From: Moraxella nonliquefaciens
GTDB lineage: Bacteria > Pseudomonadota > Gammaproteobacteria > Pseudomonadales > Moraxellaceae
Reading direction: 5' to 3'
NCBI RefSeq assembly: GCF_001679005.1
Contig: NZ_LXTW01000032.1
Location: 509,715-573,714, forward strand
DNA: 64,000 bases
Each line of letters begins with the position of its first letter. The first letter of the stretch is position 1. Made by a program: the position numbers and the translations under genes. Below the pieces are notes generated by a model. It searched no databases. It was not told where the DNA came from and saw only the letters and a list, made by a program, of their open reading frames with translations. Shown here piece by piece: positions 34,233-43,394 of this stretch.

Positions 34233-36395
34233 TCAAAATTTTGCCAATACAGTCTCAAAATCGGTACGCTTAACCTCACCGAGCAGCATGGTTTGTAATT
34301 GTCCTTGCTGATAAATGAGCAATGCAGGTGGCCCAAACAGTCCATAACGTGCCAATACGGCTCGGCTGTCGTCATTGGTCTCAGTGATATCCAGTTTAAC
34401 AACTTGATAATTTGACAGCACCTCGGGGCGGTTGGTAAACAGTGTGCGTTCCATGATGCGACATTCCACACACCAATCGGCGGTTACATCCACCAGTACT
34501 TTTTCATGACTGGCGAGAATGGGGTCAAGTTCATCCAGACTGCTTATCTTAATATCTGCCCTAGCATCTGCGATGGTCGCTGTCGCTGTTGTCCCAAGTT
34601 TGCTCAAAGGTCGCCATGGGTCATTTGCCCCCATGCTTGCTCCCACCACAAGGCACGCCATCCAAACAACCCCTACCAAGGCAAAGGCATGGGATGCCAT
34701 ATTTTTTATTCTAAACAGCCATACCGCCGTCATCGCAAACCACACCGCCCAAATGACAAGCATGACAGGCGACAGCAGCAGTCGCTCCAACAAAGACAGC
34801 GATACCGCCAGTAATAATAATCCACAAAATTCCTTGACACGGTTCATCCACTCGCCTGCTTTTGGCATGAACTTACCTTGTGCCAAACCGATGAACATGA
34901 GTGGCACAGACAGCCCCAACCCCAAAGAGAATAAAGCAATAAAACCAAAAGGCACACTACCGCTTACCGAAACCGCCGTCAAAGCTCCTGCCATGGGGGC
35001 AGACACGCAAGGCGATACCACCAACGCCGATAACGCCCCAGCAATAAAGCTACCACCGACACTGCCCAGTTTATCGTCAGCAGATTGAGACTTTCTGTGT
35101 AAAATGTTTTGCACCCCAGATGGCAATGTTATCTTAACAACATCAAACATATACAAGGCAAGCAAGGCAAAAATAATGGCAAATATTCCCAACACATAAG
35201 GATTTTGTAACAGTCCAAGCACACCCAATGCCTGCCCAAACCACGCAATCAATCCCCCCAGTACGCCATAAGCGGTTGCTACGCCCAGCCCATAACTGCC
35301 CGACAAAACAAAACCTTTTAAAGCGGTGTTAGATTTGTTGTGCGTTACAATATTAGCAACAATCGGTATCATTGGATAGACACATGGTGTAAAGGATAAC
35401 AACAATCCTGCCAAAAAGAGCAACAATACCGCCAAAGCAGGGTTTTTGTTAATACCAAAGGGGTCGCTTTGGCTGCTGAGCGCCTGATGATTGGTGTCTA
35501 AGGTTGTCTTAGTTTGGGTATTGGTTGAGGTATTGGTTGAGAGATTGACCATACCATCAGAGGTATGACTGTCCAAACCCATATTTGGCTCACCCATGAC
35601 CCCCCCTTGCTCATCATCAAGCACATGAGTTACCAATGGCGACGATGGGGTTGATGATGTTTGATCAAGCATGGCATTTTGGTTGGTGGATAAACTCACC
35701 TCATTTTGATTTGTCGCTGTCTGTCCAGATTGGGCAGGTGCTACATTTGGATTTCTTTTATCCAAAGCATGGTTTGAGTCATTATTTAAGCCAGACCCTG
35801 CGTCTTTGGGTGCACCTTTTCTAGATGGGCTTGTCTTATTTGCGCTCTGAGTGCCTGTGTCATTATTTTTTGATGAATCAGAACTGCCTGTCAGATTGAT
35901 GGTGGTATTTAGCGTCTCAGGAGGATAGCATAGCCCCGCCTTGGCACAGCCCTGCCAGCGGATACTTATCGGAGCATTCGTATCAGCACTGGCGGTCAAT
36001 TTAACAGTTGCCACCACGTCATCATCAAACACCGCTACCCGTCCAAACTCAGGGTCATCTATCATGGTGTGTGTTTTATTAAATGACCATGTTCCCATGC
36101 TCACACCATCAGGTAGGGTCAGTTTGATTTTATCTTTATATACATAATGCCCAGGCGTTACGCCAAATGTGAGTGTGAGTAGGTTGCCTTGCTGATGGGC
36201 AGAGACGTTAAAAGCCTGATGAACAGGTAAAAATTTTGATTTGGGTTGCTGGGCGAATAAACTTGATACACTGCCATCGCTTTTGGCGGTATCAGCAGAC
36301 AGTGCCATCGCTGGCAGGGGCAGAGTCAAAGACAAAGCAATCGCTAGGATGGAAAAACGGGGCGAACAGGTGAATTTTGACATATTTTTAGCCAT
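34233..36395 (-). CDS. dsbD: Thiol:disulfide interchange protein DsbD
   Basis: Carries electrons from cytoplasmic thioredoxin to periplasmic reductases. There is a signal peptide (ILAIALSLTLPLPAMA), then an N-terminal immunoglobulin-like domain with the Cys pair in CAKAGLCYPPETL. A long Ser/Thr/Asn/Gln linker follows (about residues 165-310), then eight membrane segments with the pair in FTPCVYPMIPI and VVSPCVSAPM, and a C-terminal thioredoxin domain with WCVECR near residue 640. The linker is far longer than in E. coli and contains a 12-base duplication. Several starts are possible (36416, 36395, 36383). None has a clear ribosome-binding site. Confidence 0.92.
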   Translation of the reverse strand: MAKNMSKFTCSPRFSILAIALSLTLPLPAMALSADTAKSDGSVSSLFAQQPKSKFLPVHQAFNVSAHQQGNLLTLTFGVTPGHYVYKDKIKLTLPDGVSMGTWSFNKTHTMIDDPEFGRVAVFDDDVVATVKLTASADTNAPISIRWQGCAKAGLCYPPETLNTTINLTGSSDSSKNNDTGTQSANKTSPSRKGAPKDAGSGLNNDSNHALDKRNPNVAPAQSGQTATNQNEVSLSTNQNAMLDQTSSTPSSPLVTHVLDDEQGGVMGEPNMGLDSHTSDGMVNLSTNTSTNTQTKTTLDTNHQALSSQSDPFGINKNPALAVLLLFLAGLLLSFTPCVYPMIPIVANIVTHNKSNTALKGFVLSGSYGLGVATAYGVLGGLIAWFGQALGVLGLLQNPYVLGIFAIIFALLALYMFDVVKITLPSGVQNILHRKSQSADDKLGSVGGSFIAGALSALVVSPCVSAPMAGALTAVSVSGSVPFGFIALFSLGLGLSVPLMFIGLAQGKFMPKAGEWMNRVKEFCGLLLLAVSLSLLERLLLSPVMLVIWAVWFAMTAVWLFRIKNMASHAFALVGVVWMACLVVGASMGANDPWRPLSKLGTTATATIADARADIKISSLDELDPILASHEKVLVDVTADWCVECRIMERTLFTNRPEVLSNYQVVKLDITETNDDSRAVLARYGLFGPPALLIYQQGQLQTMLLGEVKRTDFETVLAKF
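35519..35542. repeat. 12-base tandem duplication in dsbD linker
   Basis: Two copies of TATTGGTTGAGG/A on the plus strand, in frame, encoding Ser-Thr-Asn-Thr twice in the DsbD linker. Confidence 0.7.
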
Positions 36396-36426
36396 GATGA
36401 AATGATAAAATGGCATAAGCCACAGA

Positions 36427-36458
36427 AAAAACGGCTTATTATATCATAAGCCGTTTTT
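36427..36458 (-). terminator. Terminator between pgsA and dsbD
   Basis: Perfect 13-base arms (AAAAACGGCTTAT at 36427-36439, ATAAGCCGTTTTT at 36446-36458) with a 6-base loop. It lies downstream of pgsA and just upstream of dsbD on the same strand. Confidence 0.8.
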
Positions 36459-36514
36459 GGCGATTATACGCAACTTACACATGATTGTGGATTTTTGTTA
36501 ATTTTACTTCAAAT

Positions 36515-37162
36515 TTAATTTTGCTTTAAATAAGGCCATGCCGCCCTAAGATAAATCATCATTGACCATAAGGTTAATATCACCGCAACAACCATCAAGG
36601 CATAACCCAACATCTCCAAACTCTCCCAGTTAAGCAGCAACACAATAATGGCAATCATTTGAAATGTGGTTTTTAATTTACCCACATATGAGACCGCCAC
36701 ACTGGTACGATTACCAAGCTCTGCCATCCACTCACGCAGTGCAGACACAGCAATTTCACGAGAGATGATGACAATGGCACTAATCGCCATCACGATGTTT
36801 GGATGCCACTGTACCAAAACAATCAGTGCTGCTGCCACCATCAATTTATCCGCCACAGGGTCTAAAAAGCGTCCAAATGCCGAACTCTGGTTCAATTTAC
36901 GTGCCAAATAGCCATCAAGCCAATCGGTCAATGCCGCCAATATAAAAACAAATGTCAGCAAAAAATGACGGAGCATGTTATCGCTGTATTCTAGCATGCC
37001 AAGGCGGGCAATGGCGTTATCAGGAATGGCAGGCACACCAATGCCAAGTGCGGGGGGCATGTACGCAATCGCCACGAACAGCGGTATCATGACAATGCGA
37101 GCAATGGTTAAGTTATTGGGTAGGGTAAAAATGCTAGTCTTATTAGGCTTATTGTTAGACAT
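36515..37162 (-). CDS. pgsA: CDP-diacylglycerol--glycerol-3-phosphate 3-phosphatidyltransferase
   Basis: Makes phosphatidylglycerophosphate, the committed step to phosphatidylglycerol, in the inner membrane. The 215-residue protein has about five membrane segments and the CDP-alcohol phosphotransferase motif DGYLARKLNQSSAFGRFLDPVAD (about 88-110), which fits D-G-x2-A-R-x8-G-x3-D-x3-D. The N-terminus LTIARIVMIPLFV also fits. Length is slightly above the family average because of a short cytoplasmic N-terminal tail. It is divergent from the YhiN-like gene across about 130 bases. Confidence 0.93.
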   Translation of the reverse strand: MSNNKPNKTSIFTLPNNLTIARIVMIPLFVAIAYMPPALGIGVPAIPDNAIARLGMLEYSDNMLRHFLLTFVFILAALTDWLDGYLARKLNQSSAFGRFLDPVADKLMVAAALIVLVQWHPNIVMAISAIVIISREIAVSALREWMAELGNRTSVAVSYVGKLKTTFQMIAIIVLLLNWESLEMLGYALMVVAVILTLWSMMIYLRAAWPYLKQN

Positions 37163-37217
37163 GGCAGATTAAAACATGAAAATTTGAGCCTATGATACCC
37201 TAAAATGGGGGGCTTTT

Positions 37218-37242
37218 GTGTAAAAATTTAAGATTTTTACAC
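37218..37242. promoter_or_regulatory. Palindromic element in the pgsA/YhiN-like divergent region
   Basis: Perfect 10-base arms GTGTAAAAAT (37218-37227) and ATTTTTACAC (37233-37242) with a 5-base spacer, centred between two divergent genes. It is a candidate operator. No T-run suits it as a terminator. Confidence 0.4.
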
Positions 37243-37292
37243 AGATTTTGGGTAAAATAAAACAATTTTCATATCTGGTTTTGTATCGTCTT

Positions 37293-38522
37293 ATGAGTCA
37301 TCTACTCCCATCATCACCCACACCCAGTACCCACTTTGATGCCATCATCATCGGAGCAGGAGCTTCGGGGCTTTTTTGTGCTTTTCATCTTGCCCAGCGT
37401 GGCAAAAGTGTGCTGGTGCTTGACCATGCCAACAAAGCAGGTAAAAAAATTCTCATGTCAGGGGGCGGACGGTGCAATTTTATCAACATGGACGTACGCC
37501 CTGAGCATTTTATCAGTCACAACCCACATTTTGTGCGTTCAGCATTAGCAAAATTCACACCCCATCATTTTATGAATTATATTTATAAACACGGCATTGG
37601 CTTTCATGAAAAATCACATGGACAGCTGTTTTGTGATGAATCATCCAAAGATATTCTAAACATGTTACTAAACGAGTGTCGCCATCATGGCGTTACCATT
37701 TGGCTAAATACAAAAATTAACACCATCAACAAAAATAATGAATTCATCCTAAGCACACACAAAGACAGCCGTGAGCACATCTTATCTGCTCGCTCACTCA
37801 TCATCGCCACAGGTGGCTTATCCATTCCCACACTTGGAGCAAGTGGTTTTGGTTATGAGGTGGCAACTCAGTTTGGGCATCATATACTACCAACATCAGC
37901 AGGGCTTGTACCATTTACCTTTACCGACCATGTCGGACACATGGCAAAAGCATTAAGTGGCATTAGCACGGATGTCATCGCTTTTAATGATAAAGCCCAA
38001 TTTGCCCTACCGCTTCTATTTACCCATCGGGGTCTGTCTGGCCCTGCCATGCTCCAACTGTCCAATTATTGGCAATTAGGTGAACACATTCACATTAACC
38101 TACTACCACACACAGATGCAGGCAAATTATTAATCAAACACAAAAACGCACACCCCAAACAATACATTCGCACCGCCTTAGCACCATATTTTGCCAAAAA
38201 ATTATTATTGGCGTTGGAGAGCAACTTTTGGCATACTTACAAAGACAGCGAACTTGGCAATATCAAAGACAAAGAACTCATCACCCTTGGTGATACCTTA
38301 AATGACTGGCAAATCAAGCCATCAGGCACCGAAGGCTACCGAGTGGCAGAGGTAACTTGTGGCGGTGTGGATACTTGTGAAGTATCTGGCAAAACCTTTG
38401 AAAGTAAGCTGTGCGGCGGATTGTACTTTATCGGCGAGGTACTAGATGTTACAGGTTGGCTTGGCGGTTATAATTTTCACTGGGCATGGGCAAGTGGTTT
38501 TGCTTGTGCAATGGCGGTATAA
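37293..38522 (+). CDS. FAD-dependent oxidoreductase, HI0933/YhiN family
   Basis: A 409-residue flavoprotein of unknown substrate. It has an N-terminal FAD-binding fold (FDAIIIGAGASGLFCAFHLAQ, about 14-34), GKKILMSGGGRCNF (about 50-63), ATGGLSIPTLGASGFGYEVA (about 172-191), and the C-terminal GGVDTCEVSGKTFESK and GGYNFHWAWASG signatures that define the family. The ATG at 37293 fits the family start. An upstream TTG frame adds a non-conserved leader. It is divergent from pgsA. The true reaction is not known for the family. Confidence 0.88.
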   Translation: MSHLLPSSPTPSTHFDAIIIGAGASGLFCAFHLAQRGKSVLVLDHANKAGKKILMSGGGRCNFINMDVRPEHFISHNPHFVRSALAKFTPHHFMNYIYKHGIGFHEKSHGQLFCDESSKDILNMLLNECRHHGVTIWLNTKINTINKNNEFILSTHKDSREHILSARSLIIATGGLSIPTLGASGFGYEVATQFGHHILPTSAGLVPFTFTDHVGHMAKALSGISTDVIAFNDKAQFALPLLFTHRGLSGPAMLQLSNYWQLGEHIHINLLPHTDAGKLLIKHKNAHPKQYIRTALAPYFAKKLLLALESNFWHTYKDSELGNIKDKELITLGDTLNDWQIKPSGTEGYRVAEVTCGGVDTCEVSGKTFESKLCGGLYFIGEVLDVTGWLGGYNFHWAWASGFACAMAV

Positions 38523-38614
38523 AACCTAACAGATTTTTTGCCATTTTTACACAAAAATGACTTGATAAAATACGCAATCTTTTTTAAAATGCCTTAAAAA
38601 TACCTTAAAAGCAA

Positions 38615-38644
38615 TCATTGCCTTGGTTTTTAAAAAGCCAATGA
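38615..38644 (+). repeat. Hairpin in the gap before pnuC
   Basis: TCATTG/CAATGA outer arms (38615-38620, 38639-38644) with an inner near-palindromic T5-A5 core. It lies about 95 bases after the YhiN-like gene and 100 bases before pnuC, without a following T-run. It could be a regulatory or mRNA structure. Confidence 0.3.
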
Positions 38645-38745
38645 CAAAAATGCAAAATCAAATACATATTGATTTTAGGAAAATATAAAGCGGATTTAAT
38701 TTTTAAATAGTTTTTAATAATCTGCCCAAACAAATAGGACGACCC

Positions 38746-39516
38746 ATGCAATTTAAATTTTTGGACAATATCACAGGATTTGGTAAAAAAGATTGGTCAA
38801 AACAATGGATAATTGCTTGGTTTATCGTTGGGATGATTGCCCTATTTGTTGGCTTTTGGCAAACCACAGAACGCACAGGGTTTGACTGGTTTTATCTTAT
38901 TGTCTCATATGTTGGACTTTTATGTGTGGTCGGCTTATCCTTTCGTAAGAATGTCATGGGCAACGGCTTTGGCATGCTTGCCACCATCGGCGAGGTCGTC
39001 GTACAAGGCAGTCATGGCGCGATTGGACTCATGCTTGCTCCACTCTTTAACTTTTTTACGCATGTTTGGGGGGTGATTTATTGGAAAAAGAACACCGACA
39101 TTGACGGCGATATGCTTGTGCAATCAGCAAATAAATATGTATGGATGATTACCATCTTATTTATTGGTATTGGCATTTATTTATTTCCCATCATCAATGA
39201 TTGGCTGACCACTCATGATTATGCCATTTATCAAGACGATGGCTCTACTTTTATGGGCATTAGCTTTTATACCATTAATATTTTGGCATTTATTTTATCT
39301 GTAAGTGCTCAGGCAACTATGATAATGCGATATTCATTTAATTGGTATTTATGGATTATTGTAAATATGGTTTGGCTTGTTGTTAATATCATGACCGCCA
39401 ATTATATTTTTGCCATTCAGACAATGGTTTATCAAATCAATGCCGTCGTTGGATTGTATGGTTGGTATCGTAGTGAACAAATACATAAAAACAAATTAGG
39501 ATATGCCCATTATTGA
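38746..39516 (+). CDS. pnuC: Nicotinamide riboside transporter PnuC
   Basis: Facilitates uptake of nicotinamide riboside for NAD synthesis. The 256-residue protein has about seven to eight membrane segments with the PnuC pattern: WQTTERTGFDWFYLIVSYVGLL early, a FNFFTHVWGVIYWKKN segment in the middle, and FNWYLWIIVNMVWLVVN towards the end, where the Trp/Asn residues line the substrate site. AGGACGACCC precedes the ATG. The Mpo1-like gene follows after 25 bases and is probably cotranscribed. No nadR or other salvage gene is adjacent. Confidence 0.88.
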   Translation: MQFKFLDNITGFGKKDWSKQWIIAWFIVGMIALFVGFWQTTERTGFDWFYLIVSYVGLLCVVGLSFRKNVMGNGFGMLATIGEVVVQGSHGAIGLMLAPLFNFFTHVWGVIYWKKNTDIDGDMLVQSANKYVWMITILFIGIGIYLFPIINDWLTTHDYAIYQDDGSTFMGISFYTINILAFILSVSAQATMIMRYSFNWYLWIIVNMVWLVVNIMTANYIFAIQTMVYQINAVVGLYGWYRSEQIHKNKLGYAHY

Positions 39517-39541
39517 TACATTCTTATAATAAGGATATTTT

Positions 39542-39997
39542 ATGAACCCCTTTAAATCCCAAAAACCTTTATCAATTTGGCTGTCTGAATATGCCATCAG
39601 CCATCAAAACACCACCAATAAACGCATTCATTATATTTGTGTGCCAATCATCTTTTTGACCATTGTTGGTCTGCTTTATCATATTTCAGGTTATCTGTTG
39701 GCAGTTATTACCATAGGTGTGCTGTGGTTTTATATACGCTTGTCTTTATTGTCCTTTATTGCCATGCTTGGCTTTTATGCGATGTGTCTTGGCATTGTCA
39801 TGTTTGCCCCTGTTGGCATTTGGTTTTGGATTTGGGTATTTATTTTGGCGTGGATTGGACAATTTATTGGGCATAAAATAGAAAGAGCAAAACCGTCTTT
39901 TTTTAAGGATTTGCAATTTTTGCTGATTGGGCCTTTGTGGGTAGCGTTTTCACTGCTTGGCAAAATACCTGTCAATAATCAACAAACTCACGCTTGA
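39542..39997 (+). CDS. Mpo1-like (DUF962) membrane protein
   Basis: A 151-residue inner-membrane protein with the family pattern: WLSEYAISHQNTTNKRIHYICVP (His and Asn residues near 21-35), three to four hydrophobic segments, and WIGQFIGHKIERAKPSFFKDLQFLLIGP (about 99-127). The yeast relative Mpo1 is a dioxygenase acting on 2-hydroxy fatty acids. The conserved His residues are present here, but the bacterial role is unproven. It has a strong ribosome-binding site (AAGGATATTTT) and lies 25 bases after pnuC. Confidence 0.8.
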   Translation: MNPFKSQKPLSIWLSEYAISHQNTTNKRIHYICVPIIFLTIVGLLYHISGYLLAVITIGVLWFYIRLSLLSFIAMLGFYAMCLGIVMFAPVGIWFWIWVFILAWIGQFIGHKIERAKPSFFKDLQFLLIGPLWVAFSLLGKIPVNNQQTHA

Positions 39998-40143
39998 CCG
40001 CCCCAAATTTCATCGTGGCTTTTTGTGGCTTTTTGATGATAAAATCATTATAATGCCATGATAATCTATTTACTTTATTGGCGGTGATGGATTTCATCAT
40101 TTTCTACATTTCATCTAACCACATATGACGCTAAGGAATCATC

Positions 40144-41811
40144 ATGACTCAACTGACCGACGCCCAAATTGCCAGTAACGCCCTAAAAACCATCGCTCCC
40201 ATCAGTGATGTCGCCCAAAAACTCGGTCTGTCTGATGATGACATTGAACACTATGGCAAATATAAAGCCAAAATCCGCCATACACCAACCACAGGCCATA
40301 AAGGCAAGCTAATCTTAGTAACCGCCATCAATCCCACACCCGCCGGTGAAGGCAAAACCACGCTTGCCATCGGTTTGGCTGATGCTCTAAGTGCACTTGA
40401 TAAACGTGCTGTACTTGCCCTACGTGAACCATCACTTGGCCCTGTATTTGGCATCAAAGGTGGCGCAACAGGAGGTGGTCAAGCACAAGTTATCCCCATG
40501 GAGGATATCAACTTACATTTTACAGGGGATTTTCACGCCATCACCAGTGCCAATAACTTACTGTCTGCCTTGATTGATAACCACATTCACCATGGCAACG
40601 AACTGGGCATCAACCCCAAAAAAGTGCTGTGGCGGCGTGTCCTAGATATGAATGACCGCTTTCTTCGCCACATCATGGGTGGCATGGGCAAGTCTGGCAA
40701 TGGCGTGATTCGCCCTGATGGTTTTGATATTACCGTGGCATCTGAGATTATGGCAGTGTTTTGTCTGGCACAGGATTTAGATGACCTAAACGAGCGACTG
40801 GGTAACATGATGGTCGCTTACCGCTTTGATAACACGCCTGTATTTGCCAAAGATTTAAAAGCCCAAGGAGCAATGAGTGCCCTGCTTAAAACCGCTTTTG
40901 CCCCCAATTTGGTTCAGACCATGGCAGGTACGCCCACACTCATTCATGGTGGGCCTTTTGCTAACATCGCTCATGGATGTAATTCGGTTGTTGCAACAAA
41001 GCTTGGACTGGCACTTGGCGATTATGTGGTTACCGAAGCAGGCTTTGGGGCGGATTTGGGAGCGGAGAAATTTTGCAACATTAAATGCCGATTGGCAGAG
41101 CTTCGCCCCGATGCGGTTGTGGTCGTGGCAACTGTACGTGCTTTAAAATACAATGGTGGGGTCAGCAAAGATGACTTGACTGATGAAAATCTTAACGCAC
41201 TGTCTCAGGGATTGCCAAATCTACTAAAACATGTGGACAACATGAAATCCAAATTTGGTCTGCCTGTTGTGGTCGCTATCAACCGCTTTGCCAGTGATAG
41301 CGATGCTGAACTTGCTCTAATAGAACAAGCCTGCCATGATGAACATGTGGCGGTGTCGCTGTGCGATGTCTGGGCAAAAGGTGGACAAGGCGGTCTTGAC
41401 TTAGCCCAAAAAGTCATCGACGCCACGCACACCCCAAATCACTTTACCCTAACCTATGATGATAATACCAATGTCAAAGACAAAATCAGTGCCATCGCCA
41501 CAACCATCTATGGGGCAAAAGACGTATCATTTAGTGCCAAAGCCTTATCCGATATTGAGATTATTGATAAGCTGGGTTTGTCGCACTTGCCCATCTGTAT
41601 GGCAAAAACCCAATATTCACTCTCTGATAACCCCAAAGCCTTAGGCAGACCCACAGATTTCACCATCAACGTGCGTGAAATGACCATCTTACATGGGGCA
41701 GGTTTTTTGGTTGCACTGTGTGGAGATATCATGAAAATGCCAGGACTGCCCAAAGCTCCTGCCGCCATAAATATTGATGTGATTGATGGGGAGATTGTGG
41801 GGCTGTTTTAA
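40144..41811 (+). CDS. fhs: Formate--tetrahydrofolate ligase
   Basis: ATP-dependent synthesis of 10-formyltetrahydrofolate from formate, feeding purine and fMet synthesis. The 555-residue protein matches the family along its length: P-loop TPAGEGKTT (about 61-69), LREPSLGPVFGIKGGATGGG (about 95-114), GGPFANIAHGCNS, and VATVRALKYNGG near 328-339. AAGGAATCATC precedes the ATG. It converges on nth with 11 bases between stops. No folD is adjacent. Length is normal. Confidence 0.95.
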   Translation: MTQLTDAQIASNALKTIAPISDVAQKLGLSDDDIEHYGKYKAKIRHTPTTGHKGKLILVTAINPTPAGEGKTTLAIGLADALSALDKRAVLALREPSLGPVFGIKGGATGGGQAQVIPMEDINLHFTGDFHAITSANNLLSALIDNHIHHGNELGINPKKVLWRRVLDMNDRFLRHIMGGMGKSGNGVIRPDGFDITVASEIMAVFCLAQDLDDLNERLGNMMVAYRFDNTPVFAKDLKAQGAMSALLKTAFAPNLVQTMAGTPTLIHGGPFANIAHGCNSVVATKLGLALGDYVVTEAGFGADLGAEKFCNIKCRLAELRPDAVVVVATVRALKYNGGVSKDDLTDENLNALSQGLPNLLKHVDNMKSKFGLPVVVAINRFASDSDAELALIEQACHDEHVAVSLCDVWAKGGQGGLDLAQKVIDATHTPNHFTLTYDDNTNVKDKISAIATTIYGAKDVSFSAKALSDIEIIDKLGLSHLPICMAKTQYSLSDNPKALGRPTDFTINVREMTILHGAGFLVALCGDIMKMPGLPKAPAAINIDVIDGEIVGLF

Positions 41812-41822
41812 TCATACTTCAT

Positions 41823-42587
41823 TCATGCCATATCCGCCCATTCATCTTTATCTTTGAACATACACTCATCAAACACCACGCACGAACCACATTTTGGTGA
41901 GCGGGCCATGCAGGTATAACGCCCATGCAAAATCAAATAATGATGGGCATCCACAAGATACGCACGAGGAACTCGTGCCATTAGGGCTTTTTCTACTGCC
42001 AATACTGTTTTGCCTGTGGCAAGCCCTGTGCGATTGCCCACCCTAAAAATATGCGTATCCACTGCCATCACAGGCTTGCCAAAGGCAGTGTTTAACACGA
42101 CATTGGCGGTCTTTCGCCCTACGCCCGCCAATGCTTCTAGCTCATCTTGGGTACATGGTACTTGTCCGCCGTGCTTATCTAGCAGAGCTTGGCAGGTTTT
42201 TATGATGTTGGTCGCTTTTGAGTTATACAATCCAATTGAGTTGATATAAGTCTTTAAACGGTCTTCACCCAAATCCAAAATCGCCTGCGGCGTACTAGCC
42301 ACAGAAAACAGGCGAGATGTGGCGATATTCACGCTTTTGTCAGTGGCTTGGGCGGAGAGCATGACAGCGATAAGTAGCTCAAAATCAGATGAGTAGTTAA
42401 GTTCAGTGGCAGGCTCTTTGATGTGCTCAGAGAGTTTGGCAAAAAACCGCTCACGCTTATCGGCGTTCATTGGACGAGATGCTGGTGTATTGGCAGTTTT
42501 GACAGTAGCAAGCTTAGGCTTTTTGTTTTTTGTGTTTGTGGTGTTTGTGGTGTTTGTGGTTTGGGAGGTTTTAACTTTGGCAATCAT
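41823..42587 (-). CDS. nth: Endonuclease III with a repetitive N-terminal tail
   Basis: A bifunctional DNA glycosylase/AP lyase for oxidised pyrimidines. The core has the helix-hairpin-helix LAGVGRKTANVVLNTAFG, with the catalytic Lys in RKT, then VDTHIFRV with the catalytic Asp. The 4Fe-4S ligands C-x6-C-x2-C-x5-C lie in CMARSPKCGSCVVFDEC. From Met40 (42470) the sequence aligns with the E. coli start. Codons before it encode a Thr/Asn/Lys-rich tail built on a 9-base triplet repeat. Neither start has a clear ribosome-binding site, so 42470 (215 residues) is a real alternative. Confidence 0.9.
   Translation of the reverse strand: MIAKVKTSQTTNTTNTTNTKNKKPKLATVKTANTPASRPMNADKRERFFAKLSEHIKEPATELNYSSDFELLIAVMLSAQATDKSVNIATSRLFSVASTPQAILDLGEDRLKTYINSIGLYNSKATNIIKTCQALLDKHGGQVPCTQDELEALAGVGRKTANVVLNTAFGKPVMAVDTHIFRVGNRTGLATGKTVLAVEKALMARVPRAYLVDAHHYLILHGRYTCMARSPKCGSCVVFDECMFKDKDEWADMA
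42532..42558. repeat. 9-base tandem repeat x3 in the nth 5' region
   Basis: Three exact copies of GTGTTTGTG on the plus strand, in frame in the nth N-terminal extension, encoding a Thr-Thr-Asn period. Loss or gain of a unit keeps the frame. Confidence 0.85.
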
Positions 42588-42683
42588 AGCAAAGGGCTGG
42601 ACAAAATCAATGTTGACGATTATTATATCACAACCAAACCATTGTTTATTTTAAAATCTTAATGCCATTTTTATACTCCTCTG

Positions 42684-43274
42684 ATGATTTATCTATATCA
42701 CATGCCTTTATCAAAAATCACCTCAGATGATTTAAGACCGATTGACAAAAAAACAGTCATCTCCCATCATCGTCATGTTCATTTAAGTCAATTTTGCCAA
42801 AGTAATGACTTACCCACACCCATTTATGGCAAATCAAACACTGGCAAACCTTTTATAAAAAATATCCCAGACCTACATTTTAATCAATCCCATTGCCAAA
42901 CTGATTATGCACTCATATACAGCTTATCTACCAATAACATCGGTGTGGATATTGAAAACATGAACCGCCATTTAAATAAAAATGCCCTTGCCAGACGTTA
43001 TTTTCATGATGATGAATACCATCTTTGGCAAGGTAGTCAAAATGATACATTATGGTTTAGCTATTGGACAATAAAAGAGGCGGTATTAAAAGCACATGGC
43101 ATGGGTATTGGTATGTCATTACGTGAATTAAAGGCGGTATTTATGACAGATGATGGTGGATATGTGTGTCATGATAAGATTGGTCAATTTTACTTTAAAA
43201 ATATATGGATTGATGAATGTGTAATAACGGTAGCATATCCTTTTATTTATGGAGAAGTGAAGATTATTAGATGA
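42684..43274 (+). CDS. 4'-phosphopantetheinyl transferase (Sfp/AcpT-like)
   Basis: Transfers phosphopantetheine from CoA to a carrier protein Ser. The 196-residue protein has the family motifs: GKPF (about 54-57), FNQSH (about 67-71), IGVDIE (about 88-93, Mg ligands Asp and Glu), and FSYWTIKEAVLKAHGMGI (about 124-141) with the W-x(3)-KEA-x(2)-K signature. Short length fits the AcpT/Sfp group. No polyketide or nonribosomal genes are near, so fatty-acid or other carrier proteins are the likely targets. A second possible start lies six codons downstream. Confidence 0.85.
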   Translation: MIYLYHMPLSKITSDDLRPIDKKTVISHHRHVHLSQFCQSNDLPTPIYGKSNTGKPFIKNIPDLHFNQSHCQTDYALIYSLSTNNIGVDIENMNRHLNKNALARRYFHDDEYHLWQGSQNDTLWFSYWTIKEAVLKAHGMGIGMSLRELKAVFMTDDGGYVCHDKIGQFYFKNIWIDECVITVAYPFIYGEVKIIR

Positions 43275-43394
43275 TGGTTTTATCATTTAATACAAATAAT
43301 ACAAAATAATATTTGCCCAAATTAGCATTTACTTTAATACAGGGCAAATGAATACAGGGCAAATGATTTAATATGGGGAAAATTATTTTTGGCT

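Noticed and set aside
34519..35088. A 189-codon frame antisense to dsbD
   Set aside because: It is rich in Ser/Ala/Thr/Pro as expected for the reverse of membrane-protein codons. It is not coding.
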